From Bacillota bacterium (lineage in GTDB: Bacteria > Bacillota > Limnochordia > DTU087): a DNA stretch of 36,301 nt. The DNA is taken from assembly GCA_012839845.1 (NCBI GenBank), contig DUMM01000036.1, positions 1 through 36,301 on the forward strand. The letters are read 5' to 3'. Shown piece after piece: positions 8,441 through 16,116 of this stretch. The stretch's first letter is position 1. The number at the start of each line of letters is the position of its first letter. The notes below the pieces were generated by a model. It did not search any database, was not told where the DNA came from, and saw only the letters and a list, made by a program, of their open reading frames with translations. The position numbers were made by a program, and so were the translations under genes.

Positions 8441-9184
8441 CTACAGTATCCACTTCCTTTGGATATTGTACTGACAAATAACAAACAATCCAGCGGCATA
8501 TCCCACCAAGACCAAAATACACAGCTCAGAAGGCAGCATGCTGTTGCCCAAGATCCAGCGGTTGAGAAGGTCAGTCCCGTAGGTTAAGGGCAGCAAGAAC
8601 GATACAGGTCTCAGATAGACCGGGAGGCTTGTAACAGGTATAAACAACCCGCACAAGAACAGCATAGGAAATCGGAAGAAGTTGGAGAAGGTTTGGGCTT
8701 CAAATACTTCCCGCGCGGAAACGGCTATCATGAGTCCCAGGAGAGTAGAGTTTAGGGCTATGAGAAACACTGCTCCAAGCACAGCACCCCACTTGACTCC
8801 GGCAAGGTCGACAAGGAGAGCAGCAAGAATCGCCGGCACAAAGGCATTGAACATTCCGAAGATGACGGCGCCGGAAAGCTTAGCAGCCACCATTGCGGAG
8901 ATGGGAATCGGAGCAAGGAGCAATCTCTCAAAGGAACGTCCCCGCCTTTCAAAGGTAATGGTGACCGCCAGCATCGAGGTGGTGCCGAAAAGCACGCTCA
9001 TGGATATCAAGCCGGGAAGAAGGCGTCGGATCTCGGCGAAATTTACGTCCCCGTAAGAGCGGAGCATCTGCATCAGCGTCCATGACAAAGGGAAGATGAT
9101 ACCCCAGCTGATGTTAGGCGGCTTGAGATAGTAGTTGCGCACATCTTTCATGAGGATGTTCCAGAACGCGATCCACGTTCTCAC
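8441..9184 (-). CDS. ABC-2 type transporter permease
   Basis: This 247-residue membrane protein has about six hydrophobic segments, with the first soluble stretch after residue 20, and matches the ABC-2 permease fold of drug and polysaccharide exporters. The middle segment ERRGRSFERLLLAPIP is the typical coupling region, followed by FSNFFRFPMLFLCGLFIPV. It overlaps the ATPase gene by 4 bp, so the two are translated together and should form one exporter with two copies of each subunit. The substrate cannot be told. The ArsR regulator at the start of the operon suggests a toxic metal, metalloid or stress signal. Confidence 0.9.
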   Translation of the reverse strand: MRTWIAFWNILMKDVRNYYLKPPNISWGIIFPLSWTLMQMLRSYGDVNFAEIRRLLPGLISMSVLFGTTSMLAVTITFERRGRSFERLLLAPIPISAMVAAKLSGAVIFGMFNAFVPAILAALLVDLAGVKWGAVLGAVFLIALNSTLLGLMIAVSAREVFEAQTFSNFFRFPMLFLCGLFIPVTSLPVYLRPVSFLLPLTYGTDLLNRWILGNSMLPSELCILVLVGYAAGLFVICQYNIQRKWIL

Positions 9185-10161
9185 TTTCCGAGGCCTCCCT
9201 TTTCCTTTTCGGTGTCTAGAACTGTCGCTTCAATGCCGGTGATCTTGACGAAGACATCTTCTAGGGTGGGCCGCAGCTCCCTGGCTTCAAAGATTGAGAC
9301 CCCCAAGCCGTCAAGATACTGAAGGATGGGCGAAAGGGGAATCCTCTCCTTGGAGGTGAGGGTAAGCCCGTTGTTTTCCTGAAGCTCAACAGTACAGATG
9401 GCAAAACGCTGCGCCAACTCCTTCACAAACGGGGTCAGGTCCCTATCAGCAGTCAGTCTAATTGTGTGCCCGGGGGTGATGCTGTCCATCAGCTCGGATA
9501 CTGTACCCTTTGCTGCAATCCGACCGTTGACCATAAAGGCGATCCGGTCACATACTCTCTCAGCTTCTTCGATGTAGTGGGTGGTTATGAGTACGGTAGT
9601 GCCTTTCTCTTTGAGGTCCAGCAGGAGCTGCCGGATCTGCCGGGCGCTTTCCACATCGATCCCGGTGGTAGGCTCATCGAGGAAGAGGATTTCCGGCTGG
9701 TGGATGATACCAGCCGCTATAGTGAGCCTCCGCTTCATTCCTTTGGAATAGGCTCTAAAAGGACGCTTTCCGGCTTTGGCGAGGTGAAACTGCTCCAGCA
9801 GCTCCCGTGCGCGCCTTTCTCGGGCAGCCTTGCTCATGCCGTAAAGGGCCCCGCAAAAGCAGAGGTTTTCGAAGCCGTCCATTTCACCGTAAAGATTGCT
9901 TTCATCGGGAACAATACCGATGATGGCCTGAACCTGTTTGGGGCTTTTCACAACATCTATGCCTTTGATAAGAACAGTCCCGGCAGTGGGCCTGGCAAGG
10001 CCGATCATCATATTGATGGTTGTAGTCTTCCCAGCTCCGTTGGGGCCCAGCAGCCCGAATATTTCTCCACGGCGGATGGAAAATGAGATGTTATCTACTG
10101 CAGTAAGATTTCCATACCGCTTGGTTAGATTCTTAACAACGACAACTTCCTGGTCATTCAT
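9181..10161 (-). CDS. ABC transporter ATP-binding protein (DrrA-like)
   Basis: This 326-residue ATPase powers the ABC-2 permease encoded next. Walker A is GPNGAGKTT (39-47), the signature is YSKGMKRR (138-145, where YSGGM is common), Walker B is ILFLDEP (158-164), followed by the TTGID segment and the switch histidine His195. The 100-residue C-terminal extension, with an LxxVF motif near residue 300, is typical of DrrA/CcmA-like exporters. It begins 3 bp after the ArsR gene stop, so ArsR, ATPase and permease form a single operon on the minus strand. Confidence 0.93.
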   Translation of the reverse strand: MNDQEVVVVKNLTKRYGNLTAVDNISFSIRRGEIFGLLGPNGAGKTTTINMMIGLARPTAGTVLIKGIDVVKSPKQVQAIIGIVPDESNLYGEMDGFENLCFCGALYGMSKAARERRARELLEQFHLAKAGKRPFRAYSKGMKRRLTIAAGIIHQPEILFLDEPTTGIDVESARQIRQLLLDLKEKGTTVLITTHYIEEAERVCDRIAFMVNGRIAAKGTVSELMDSITPGHTIRLTADRDLTPFVKELAQRFAICTVELQENNGLTLTSKERIPLSPILQYLDGLGVSIFEARELRPTLEDVFVKITGIEATVLDTEKEKGGLGK

Positions 10162-10164
10162 GAC

Positions 10165-10575
10165 TTACAGCTCCTTGGCTCGTCCGCTGATCTTTGAGTC
10201 GATACAGCCGCACTCCATCATAACTCCGCAACCGGCCGCCCGCCCGTCTTCCGTGCTTTCATCTTCTCCATCAGGCTGACATCCCCCGGCAGGTGGAATG
10301 CAGGGCTGCCGCTGGATGAAGGCCAGCTTCTCTATCTCTGCCGCCAAGCCCTTCAATGCATCCTGGCTGACCTCATAGTGCATAAGTCTACCCTTGCGCT
10401 TGCCGGTAACAAGTCCTACTTCCTTCAGGACCTTAAGATGCTGAGACACCGCGCCTTTAGAGAGATTAAGCTCCCTGGCTAGGGCGCCAACACAGTAGTT
10501 GTGCCGAAGAAGCAGGATTACGATCTGCCTGCGGGTATCGTCAGCTAAAGCCTTAAGTACGGCGGAGTTCTGCAT
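10165..10575 (-). CDS. ArsR family metal- or stress-sensing repressor
   Basis: This 136-residue protein has the ArsR winged-helix fold: LADDTRRQIVILLL, then NLSKGAVSQHLKVLKEVGLV (helix-turn-helix, about 37-56) and the wing RKGRLMHYEV. Cys28 sits in the position of the first thiol of the ArsR CxC motif. An unusual tail after residue 90 has five more cysteines (92, 99, 116, 122, 124) that may bind a soft metal or metalloid. AGAAGG lies 7 nt before the ATG. It heads an operon with an ABC exporter, and its promoter carries an 18-bp perfect palindrome, so it most likely represses its own operon until the inducer binds. Confidence 0.9.
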   Translation of the reverse strand: MQNSAVLKALADDTRRQIVILLLRHNYCVGALARELNLSKGAVSQHLKVLKEVGLVTGKRKGRLMHYEVSQDALKGLAAEIEKLAFIQRQPCIPPAGGCQPDGEDESTEDGRAAGCGVMMECGCIDSKISGRAKEL

Positions 10576-10617
10576 GGCATTACCTTCTTTCTGGAAAATT
10601 TAGTGGGTGCTGAATTA

Positions 10618-10653
10618 ATTATACGCCAGGGAACTGTTTAGTCAAGACTAAAC
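10618..10653 (-). promoter_or_regulatory. Promoter and 18-bp palindromic operator of the ArsR-ABC operon
   Basis: On the minus strand TTGACT (10645-10640) and TATAAT (10623-10618) are 16 nt apart, a strong promoter. GTTTAGTC-AA-GACTAAAC (10636-10653) is a perfect palindrome with 8-bp arms over the -35 box, a normal position for an ArsR-type repressor. Confidence 0.75.
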
Positions 10654-10751
10654 TGAAGTTCAACAAGTCCATCCCATAGATGGTAATAGGCGGAGACAGT
10701 TTGAGGTTCTTTGGATGTTCGTCTATAGAATGGGTTCGAAGGTGTAATTGA

Positions 10752-10946
10752 GTTGGCAGGACAACACTTGAATTGGAGGATGTAAGTACGAAGGCTGGGA
10801 CCTTTCATGCCTTGAAAGTTACTGCCAGATCCCCGCTTTACAACGAGAACGGTACCTGGTGGTTGGCACCAGGAGTAGGGATGGTTCGTTATAGAGGCGA
10901 ACAAGATGGTGGTGCCAAGGATGGATTGGAACTAGTAGCTTACTAA
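10752..10946 (+). pseudogene. C-terminal remnant of a secreted/lipoprotein-like gene
   Basis: An open frame of 64 codons with no start, directly behind a TGA, ends in TAA at 10944. It reads VGRTTLELEDV, KAGTFHALKV, NGTWWLAPGVGMVRY and LELVAY. The order 'AGTF-x-LKV ... WxxAPGVGMVxY' is the C-terminal signature of a family of secreted bacterial proteins that I recognise by pattern only. The upstream part (10,655-10,751) has stops in every frame, so this looks like a decayed gene. It is the only coding signal in the 390-bp gap between the ArsR promoter and the HMA gene. Hairpins at 10802-10818 and 10855-10873 lie inside it. Confidence 0.45.
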
Positions 10947-10994
10947 CTTAGAAGAAGTCTTTCTTGGTGATCTACTATCCGTATCGTCTGAAAG

Positions 10995-11026
10995 GCCGGT
11001 GCGTTTCCTCGTAGACACGCACCGGC
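10995..11026 (-). terminator. Hairpin after the HMA gene
   Basis: GCCGGTGCGT (10995-11004) and ACGCACCGGC (11017-11026) form a perfect 10-bp GC-rich stem with a 12-nt loop, 20 bp past the HMA gene stop on the minus strand. Only CCTTTC follows, a poor T-run, but the position suits a terminator. Confidence 0.6.
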
Positions 11027-11045
11027 ATACTGCACTTAATTGATT

Positions 11046-11279
11046 CTAAGCCAGTTTTACTCTAGAATCCCGAACCTCATAGCCGATTCTCGTGATTGCG
11101 CTTGCGATTTCTTCAATGGAAATCTTGTCTTCATCAAAGTTCAGCTTCACTTTGCTGGTATTGAAAGACACTTTTACCGAATCCCGCTCGACGCCCTCCA
11201 GTCCCTTCACTGCTGCTTCTATCTTCTGCATGCAGGACGGGCAGGTTAAGGTTTCCAGCTGGATGGTTGCTGCTTTCAT
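11046..11279 (-). CDS. Heavy-metal-associated (HMA) domain metallochaperone
   Basis: This 77-residue protein is a single HMA ferredoxin-like domain. The metal-binding loop is TCPSCMQKIE with Cys13 and Cys16, and the fold ends ITRIGYEV, where the tyrosine is usual for Cu(I) chaperones such as CopZ. It lies downstream of a P1B ATPase that lacks its own HMA domain, so it could deliver metal to that pump or act as its detached regulatory domain. A separate promoter with a Crp/Fnr-type box precedes it, so its level may change independently of the pump. The metal is uncertain, because the pump motif is not the standard copper CPC. Confidence 0.9.
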   Translation of the reverse strand: MKAATIQLETLTCPSCMQKIEAAVKGLEGVERDSVKVSFNTSKVKLNFDEDKISIEEIASAITRIGYEVRDSRVKLA

Positions 11280-11329
11280 GTTATCTTCTCCTCTCAGTCA
11301 GTGGATTGGTTCTTGAGGCTGTCAGTTCA

Positions 11330-11372
11330 ATTATATCCCCAGCATCTTGTCCAAAACCTTGATCTAGGTCAA
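11330..11372 (-). promoter_or_regulatory. HMA gene promoter with Crp/Fnr-type box at about -41.5
   Basis: On the minus strand the -10 TATAAT is at 11335-11330. The near-palindrome TTGATCTAGGTCAA (11359-11372, plus strand) lies 23 nt upstream of it, which places its centre about 41.5 bp before the expected start point. That is the standard class II activation position for Crp/Fnr-family proteins. No good -35 box is present, consistent with activator dependence. Confidence 0.6.
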
Positions 11373-11391
11373 CTTCTCCAATTGGAAAGCC

Positions 11392-13254
11392 CTACGCAAG
11401 CCGCCGGGGAAGACGATATCTCAGCAGCCGCATGCCGTTCAGGATTACCGCCAGGATGCTGCCTTCGTGGACCAACATACCGATGGACATATTCATCCAA
11501 TCGCTGAAGAACAGACTAGTCAAGAGTACCAGTACAACCCCCACCGCGATTAAGATGTTCTGCTTCATGTTTCTCGCCGTCGCCTTGGCAAGTCCCAGGG
11601 CATGGGGCAGCCGGCTGAAATCGGAATTCATCAGCACCACATCCGATGTCTCAATAGCTACATCTGTACCGCCTCCCATGGCTATGCCGATATGGGCCGA
11701 TGCTAAGGAGGGGCTGTCATTGACACCGTCACCTACGAAGGCAACAGTTCTGCCTTCCTCAATGAGCTTCTGGATAAATGCCGCCTTTTCTTCCGGCAGC
11801 ATATTCCCGTGGGCTTCCGTTAGTTCCAGTTCCCGGCTGACAACATCGACGGTTCCCTGATTGTCGCCGGAGAGCATGATCAAGTGTTTTACTCCCAGCC
11901 TTTTCAGCCGCTGCAGATCCTTCTTGATACCAGGTCGGATCTGATCTCGGACTCCCATTAGGATCGTCAGCTCACCGTCGACTGCCGTCAGCACCAGGGA
12001 GTTGCCCTTCATCTCGAATTGGGTTATGTCTGCTTTCGCCTTCTCATCAAGCGTCACCTGTTCCCGTTCCATTAAAGCAGCGTTCCCAACAGCGATTCTG
12101 TGTCCGTTAACCGTTGCTACGATACCTTCGCCCTTAACAACCTCCGTATTTTCCACCGGCCAAAACGTCGTCTCTCCGATTTTTTCCAAAACCGCTTTCG
12201 CAAGGGGATGGTCTGACTCCCGTTCAATGCTGGCCAGATACCCCAGGGCTTCTTCTATGTTATCCCCGTAATATTCGACTTCTGCAACCGAAGGCTTTCC
12301 CACGGTCAATGTGCCTGTCTTGTCAAAAACGATGGTGTCCAACCTGCTGAAGTCGCCGATGACTTCACTGCCCTTAAGCAAGATGCCGTGGCGGGCACCG
12401 TTGCCGATGCCGGCAACACTGGATACCGGCACTCCAATAACCAGCGCACCGGGACAGCCCAAAACCAGAACGGTAATGGCAAGCTCAATGTCTCTTGAGA
12501 TCAGCCATACCAGGAAGGACAGCACCAGCACCGCCGGTGTATAGTATCTAGCAAAACGGTCGATGAAGCGCTCTGCTGCAGACTTGGCATCCTGGGCTTC
12601 CTCTACCAGTTGGATGATCTTCGCAAAGGTTGTATCTTCCCCGACCCGGTCAGCAGCAATCTGGATGGTGCCGTTGTCTAGAATTGTGCCGGCGTAGACC
12701 TTTGAACCTGGTTCCTTGGCAGCGGGGATGGACTCCCCAGTAATGCTGGCTTCATTGACGCTGCCTTCACCAGACAAGACCGTCCCATCTACCGGCACCT
12801 TGGCACCGGTCTTGACCAGAAGCACGTCGCCTACAGCCACTTCATCCACATCGACTTCTACATACTCCCCGTTTTCTGTTAGTTTCAATGCTGTTTCCGG
12901 CGCCATATCTGTAAGTTCTTTGATGGCAGAACGGGTTTTGTTCAGAGTCCGCTGCTCTAGATATGCGCCGAATAAGAATAGGAAAGTGACTATCGCCGAT
13001 TCCTCATAGTTGCCGATGATAAAGGCCCCTAAGACAGCGATGGTAACCAGCACATCGATACTTACAACTCTTACCCTCAGGGCCTGGTATGCTTGAAAGG
13101 CGATGGGCGCGGCACCCAAGATGGAGGCAGTGATCAGTGCCCGTTCAAAGAAGCGGGTATTGCCTGCTGTCCATTTGCTGAGAAAAGCTGCGGCAACTAA
13201 GACTCCGTTGAGGAGGGTGATCTTATCTTTGTTTTTGAAGATCAACCGCTGCAC
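11392..13254 (-). CDS. P1B-type heavy-metal-transporting ATPase with CPG motif
   Basis: This 620-residue membrane ATPase exports a transition or heavy metal. Visible landmarks are TGE (172-174), the membrane ion-site motif CPG (267-269), phosphorylation site DKTGT (311-315), nucleotide-site SDHP (347-350), and GDGVNDSP late in the P-domain. The last membrane helices contain MLVHEGSILAVILNGMRLL, the HEG..L.VxLN pattern of Zn/Cd-type and related pumps. Copper and zinc pumps normally carry CPC; CPG is a minority form, so the substrate is open. No N-terminal HMA domain is present; a separate HMA gene lies 113 bp downstream. The GTG start has GGGAGGAG 5 nt upstream. The RIC-like gene upstream, on the same strand, links this region to iron or redox stress. 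Confidence 0.93.
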   Translation of the reverse strand: MQRLIFKNKDKITLLNGVLVAAAFLSKWTAGNTRFFERALITASILGAAPIAFQAYQALRVRVVSIDVLVTIAVLGAFIIGNYEESAIVTFLFLFGAYLEQRTLNKTRSAIKELTDMAPETALKLTENGEYVEVDVDEVAVGDVLLVKTGAKVPVDGTVLSGEGSVNEASITGESIPAAKEPGSKVYAGTILDNGTIQIAADRVGEDTTFAKIIQLVEEAQDAKSAAERFIDRFARYYTPAVLVLSFLVWLISRDIELAITVLVLGCPGALVIGVPVSSVAGIGNGARHGILLKGSEVIGDFSRLDTIVFDKTGTLTVGKPSVAEVEYYGDNIEEALGYLASIERESDHPLAKAVLEKIGETTFWPVENTEVVKGEGIVATVNGHRIAVGNAALMEREQVTLDEKAKADITQFEMKGNSLVLTAVDGELTILMGVRDQIRPGIKKDLQRLKRLGVKHLIMLSGDNQGTVDVVSRELELTEAHGNMLPEEKAAFIQKLIEEGRTVAFVGDGVNDSPSLASAHIGIAMGGGTDVAIETSDVVLMNSDFSRLPHALGLAKATARNMKQNILIAVGVVLVLLTSLFFSDWMNMSIGMLVHEGSILAVILNGMRLLRYRLPRRLA

Positions 13255-13371
13255 GCTTTCTCCTCCCTTCTATTGATAGTTGACTGCTGCAAAGGGGCTT
13301 GCAGAGCCATCCGCCAGTCCAGGCTACGGTATCCGACGTATCAAGATCTATACACTTTGCCCGCAGGCGGT

Positions 13372-13662
13372 TTACGCCCAGTAAGCTGCATCTAGTTCAG
13401 CAAGCATGTTATATACCGCTGCATAAGTCTCACAGACGTCAGGAGGTACAGTGTAGTCATCGGTGATCTCCCGCAGCTTTTTGAACTCGCTTTCTAGATC
13501 GGGTTTGCTTGTGCCCGCTGCCTTTATTTTTGCCGCAATGGCATCGTACACTCTCCGCACCTCGTGGAATTCGGGGTGGCTGTCTCCATGAACCCGTGCT
13601 ACGACCGGCACATAGATCTCCAATCTTGCGAGGTTTTCCTTAACGCGGTTGAAATCGGACAT
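13372..13662 (-). CDS. Small RIC/ScdA-like (di-iron Fe-S repair) protein
   Basis: This 96-residue helical protein has the segment VARVHGDSHPEFHEVRRVY with His25, His29 and His33, then FKKLREITDDYTVPPDVCETY and YNMLAEL. I match it by memory to the short 'ric' type iron-sulfur cluster repair proteins of Clostridia, which look like half of a hemerythrin-like ScdA domain; a dimer could hold the di-iron site. Its role would be repair of Fe-S centres after nitric oxide or oxidant damage. The ATG follows AAGGGGGAATGACTG, a strong ribosome site. A Crp/Fnr-type box lies upstream. No signal peptide. The family call is probable rather than certain. Confidence 0.7.
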   Translation of the reverse strand: MSDFNRVKENLARLEIYVPVVARVHGDSHPEFHEVRRVYDAIAAKIKAAGTSKPDLESEFKKLREITDDYTVPPDVCETYAAVYNMLAELDAAYWA

Positions 13663-13714
13663 CAGTCATTCCCCCTTACTTTTCATCAGCTAGTCTGTGA
13701 ATGCTCCTATAGAC

Positions 13715-13756
13715 ATTGTTCCACAGCCTCCCGTGGGGAAAAATGACTTAGATCAA
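13715..13756 (-). promoter_or_regulatory. Promoter with Crp/Fnr-type box upstream of the RIC-like gene
   Basis: ATGACTTAGATCAA (13743-13756 on the plus strand; TTGATCTAAGTCAT on the coding strand) is close to the box before the HMA gene. A -10-like AACAAT (13720-13715, minus) lies 22 nt downstream, nearly the same spacing as there. The shared geometry supports a real site. Confidence 0.5.
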
Positions 13757-13771
13757 GATTCGAAAAGACAA

Positions 13772-13830
13772 GGTTCCGGGAGTCAGTCTCTTGCCGCCAA
13801 AGGCCAAGCAAAGAGCACCATCCCGGAACC
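13772..13830 (-). terminator. Long hairpin after the flavodoxin gene
   Basis: GGTTCCGGGA (13772-13781) and TCCCGGAACC (13821-13830) form a perfect 10-bp stem around 39 nt that can pair further (CTCTT with AAGAG, GCC with GGC). On the minus strand TTGTCTTTT follows, so it probably terminates the rlmD-flavodoxin transcript. The rest of the 306-bp gap at 13,663-13,968 shows only the RIC-like gene's control region and no further gene. Confidence 0.55.
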
Positions 13831-13968
13831 CTCGATTCTTGCTTTTTTTAGGCTTCTCTCTCTTGGTTTCCACTACCCTCGGTTTTGACGCGGATAACAC
13901 CTATTCCACATAGAGGGGAACCGGAAGAGGGCATCTGACTGGAGGGGGTTATGGAAAGCAGGGGTTTG

Positions 13969-14412
13969 TCACTGGGCAATGATGTTCTTGAAGAACTCCA
14001 CTGCCCCCTTCACGTCTCTCTCGTTAGGGTGTCCCTTGGCTATTCCGCCGATTAACTTCAGAGGACCGAAGGTACAAAAGCCTCTGCAGCTATACATGCC
14101 GAGGAGCCGGCAGGACCTTGCGGCAAAGATCTGTTCTAAGTCTCTTGTACGAGCAGCCCACAAACCATAGGTACTAATGAGGAATACCCGCTTATTGCTC
14201 GGCAAATTGTCTTTGGCAAACTCTATCACCGCTGGGCTGAATCTACCGCCATAGGTACCGGATGCAAAGCCGATGATGTCGTAAGTGGATAGGTCTGCCC
14301 CTTTACAGCAGCCTGCATCGATCAGCGTTACGTCACCCAACTCTTTCACAGCATCCAGCAGTTTTTTCGTATTCCCGTGATGCTCGGAGTAGTAGACTAT
14401 AGCAATTCTCAT
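13969..14412 (-). CDS. Flavodoxin family protein
   Basis: This 147-residue protein has the flavodoxin fold: beta strand MRIAIVYYS, then the FMN phosphate loop SEHHGNTKKL (residues 9-18), and the aromatic/glycine loop FASGTYGGRF near 54-63 that would flank the flavin ring. The cysteine-rich part ARSCRLLGMYSCRGFCTFGPLKL resembles an iron-sulfur flavoprotein or flavodoxin-like oxidoreductase, so it is more than a plain electron carrier. It starts 37 bp after the RlmD-type gene with AGGAGGGG 5 nt before the ATG and may share its transcript. Electron partner unknown. Confidence 0.88.
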   Translation of the reverse strand: MRIAIVYYSEHHGNTKKLLDAVKELGDVTLIDAGCCKGADLSTYDIIGFASGTYGGRFSPAVIEFAKDNLPSNKRVFLISTYGLWAARTRDLEQIFAARSCRLLGMYSCRGFCTFGPLKLIGGIAKGHPNERDVKGAVEFFKNIIAQ

Positions 14413-14449
14413 GAGAACCCCTCCTGGTTGGTTTTGCTGTGCGGCTTTC

Positions 14450-15802
14450 TTATGCTTTGCATATCAAGGCCACAGTCTCCACGTGGGGAGTGTGGGGGAA
14501 CATATCGACGCACTTTACCTTGACGGCCCGGTAGCCGCTTTCGGTGAGTACCTGAAGATCTCTTGCCAAAGATACCGGCTGGCAGGAGACGTAGACCAAC
14601 CGAGGCGGCGCTGAGGCTATCAGCTTCTGCAGAGCTTTGGGATGGATGCCGCTGCGGGGCGGGTCAAGGATGACAAGGTCCGGCTGCTCTATTAGGTTAT
14701 CCAATTCTGTGAGAACATCCCCGACAATGAACCGGCAGTTGTCCAATCTGTTCAGCTTTGCGTTCTGCCGGGCTGCCTCGATGGCTTCTGGCACTATTTC
14801 GATCCCAATGACCTTTTCAGCCTGCGGGCTGATGATTTGCGCAATGGTGCCGGTACCGCAGTAAAGGTCAAAGACGACTCCAAGATTCTCGCCGGCAAAG
14901 CCCCGGACCAAGGCAAAAAGCTCCTGGGCCCCGTGCGAGTTGGTCTGGAAGAAGGAAAAGGCAGTGATTCTGAAGGTAAGTCCCAGGATCGCCTCGGTTA
15001 TGCAGTCCTTTCCCCAGAGGAGATGGACGGCATCTGCCTGGATAGTATCAGCCCTGCCGTCATTGATAGTATGGAGAATTCCCTTAATGCTGCCGGCAAG
15101 GGTAAGCTGAAGGAGCGCATCTACCAGTTCTCCCAGTTCCAGCTTCTGCTGGGATGTGGTGATGAGATTCACGAGAATCTCGCCAGTAGTCCCCGCTTTG
15201 CGGATGACTAGATGCCGCAGGACGCCTTGATGGCTTTTCTTGTGGTAGAAAGGCACCTTCGCAGCGCGGAAATAGGCCAAGACTGCGTTCAAAATGGAAA
15301 GGAAATCCTCATCTACCAGCTGGCAGCCGGTGACGGGGGAGACTTCGTAACGCATCCGCTTCTTGTGCAGACCCAGGGTCAGGGTGCCGTCTCCGCTGTC
15401 GCCGAAAGTATATTCCATCTTGTTGCGGTAGCCGGTTATGTTGGGGCTGGGTTGGATGCCCAAGAAGTCGAACCCTTGGATGCCTGCATCGGCGAGGAGC
15501 TTTAGGACTTGGCGGCTTTTGATTTCCAGCTGGGTTTCATACGGTACATTCAAGTAGGTGCAACCGCCGCAGGTGCCGAACTGAGCACAAGCAGCTTCTT
15601 TTTCCAGGGGGGATTTCTCCAAGATGTCCAAGATTCTAGCCTCGACTTTTTCTCCACGCTTCTTGGTGACTTTAATCCTGACCCTCTGTCCCTCCAAGCC
15701 ATCATGGACGATGATCCTCTGCCCATCGACGTAGGCCACGCCTTTATTGGGAAACACTGTATCGGTGATGGTTGCCGTGTGAATAGAACCTTTCTTGACC
15801 AT
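14450..15802 (-). CDS. rlmD: 23S rRNA (uracil-C5)-methyltransferase, RlmD/RumA family
   Basis: This 450-residue enzyme methylates a uridine of 23S rRNA (U1939 in E. coli; some Firmicute members also modify U747) with S-adenosylmethionine. An N-terminal TRAM domain (about 1-60) precedes the 4Fe-4S cysteines Cys72, Cys78, Cys81 (CAQFGTCGGC) and a fourth in VTGCQLV. The methyltransferase part has DLYCGTGTI, IGIEIVPEAIEAA, LDPPRSGIHP and the catalytic cysteine in VYVSCQP. The ATG at 15802 is chosen because AAAGGAG lies 8 nt upstream; a start 7 codons earlier would run through that site. The product assignment is firm; the exact target uridine is inferred. Confidence 0.93.
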   Translation of the reverse strand: MVKKGSIHTATITDTVFPNKGVAYVDGQRIIVHDGLEGQRVRIKVTKKRGEKVEARILDILEKSPLEKEAACAQFGTCGGCTYLNVPYETQLEIKSRQVLKLLADAGIQGFDFLGIQPSPNITGYRNKMEYTFGDSGDGTLTLGLHKKRMRYEVSPVTGCQLVDEDFLSILNAVLAYFRAAKVPFYHKKSHQGVLRHLVIRKAGTTGEILVNLITTSQQKLELGELVDALLQLTLAGSIKGILHTINDGRADTIQADAVHLLWGKDCITEAILGLTFRITAFSFFQTNSHGAQELFALVRGFAGENLGVVFDLYCGTGTIAQIISPQAEKVIGIEIVPEAIEAARQNAKLNRLDNCRFIVGDVLTELDNLIEQPDLVILDPPRSGIHPKALQKLIASAPPRLVYVSCQPVSLARDLQVLTESGYRAVKVKCVDMFPHTPHVETVALICKA

Positions 15803-16001
15803 GGTCTTCTCTCCTTTCCCCAAAGTGAGGCATCCTTTCTCCGCAGCGCACCAGCATGCTGCTGAGCACTGTAGACTAAGAAGGATCCCGGGGATACTGT
15901 GCTTGCTTGCCAGCCCGCGGCGGTACCTACCTTTTCTCAGCTTTCTTCAGATCTCCTTTGCCTATTTTTCCAACACGAAGCCGAGATTGTTCACAGCTCT
16001 A

Positions 16002-16010
16002 TGGTACAAT
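16002..16010 (+). promoter_or_regulatory. Extended -10 promoter of glnS
   Basis: TGGTACAAT (TGn plus TACAAT) lies 107 bp before the glnS start in the divergent region 15,803-16,116. No convincing -35 box lies 16-18 nt upstream, which an extended -10 tolerates. I looked for T-box features and saw none. Confidence 0.4.
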
Positions 16011-16116
16011 ATGAAAGCGGTAGTGGGAGAAGTTTTGCATGGGGCGCCAAGAGGAGAGGAATCATAGGCGTGAACTAGAATAGAGTATTAGCTAGTTGGG
16101 AAGGGAGTCGTCGTCA

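Noticed and set aside
10638-10904. 88-residue minus-strand open frame next to the ArsR promoter
   Set aside because: It runs through the ArsR operator, has no ribosome site and no protein-like pattern. The plus-strand frame in the same DNA has a recognisable C-terminal signature.
13663-13968. Small gene in the gap between the flavodoxin and RIC-like genes
   Set aside because: Open frames there cross the long hairpin and the Crp/Fnr-type box and show no ribosome site or protein-like pattern.
16011-16116. T-box leader for glnS
   Set aside because: No T-box sequence, no specifier hairpin and no terminator/antiterminator pair before the gene.
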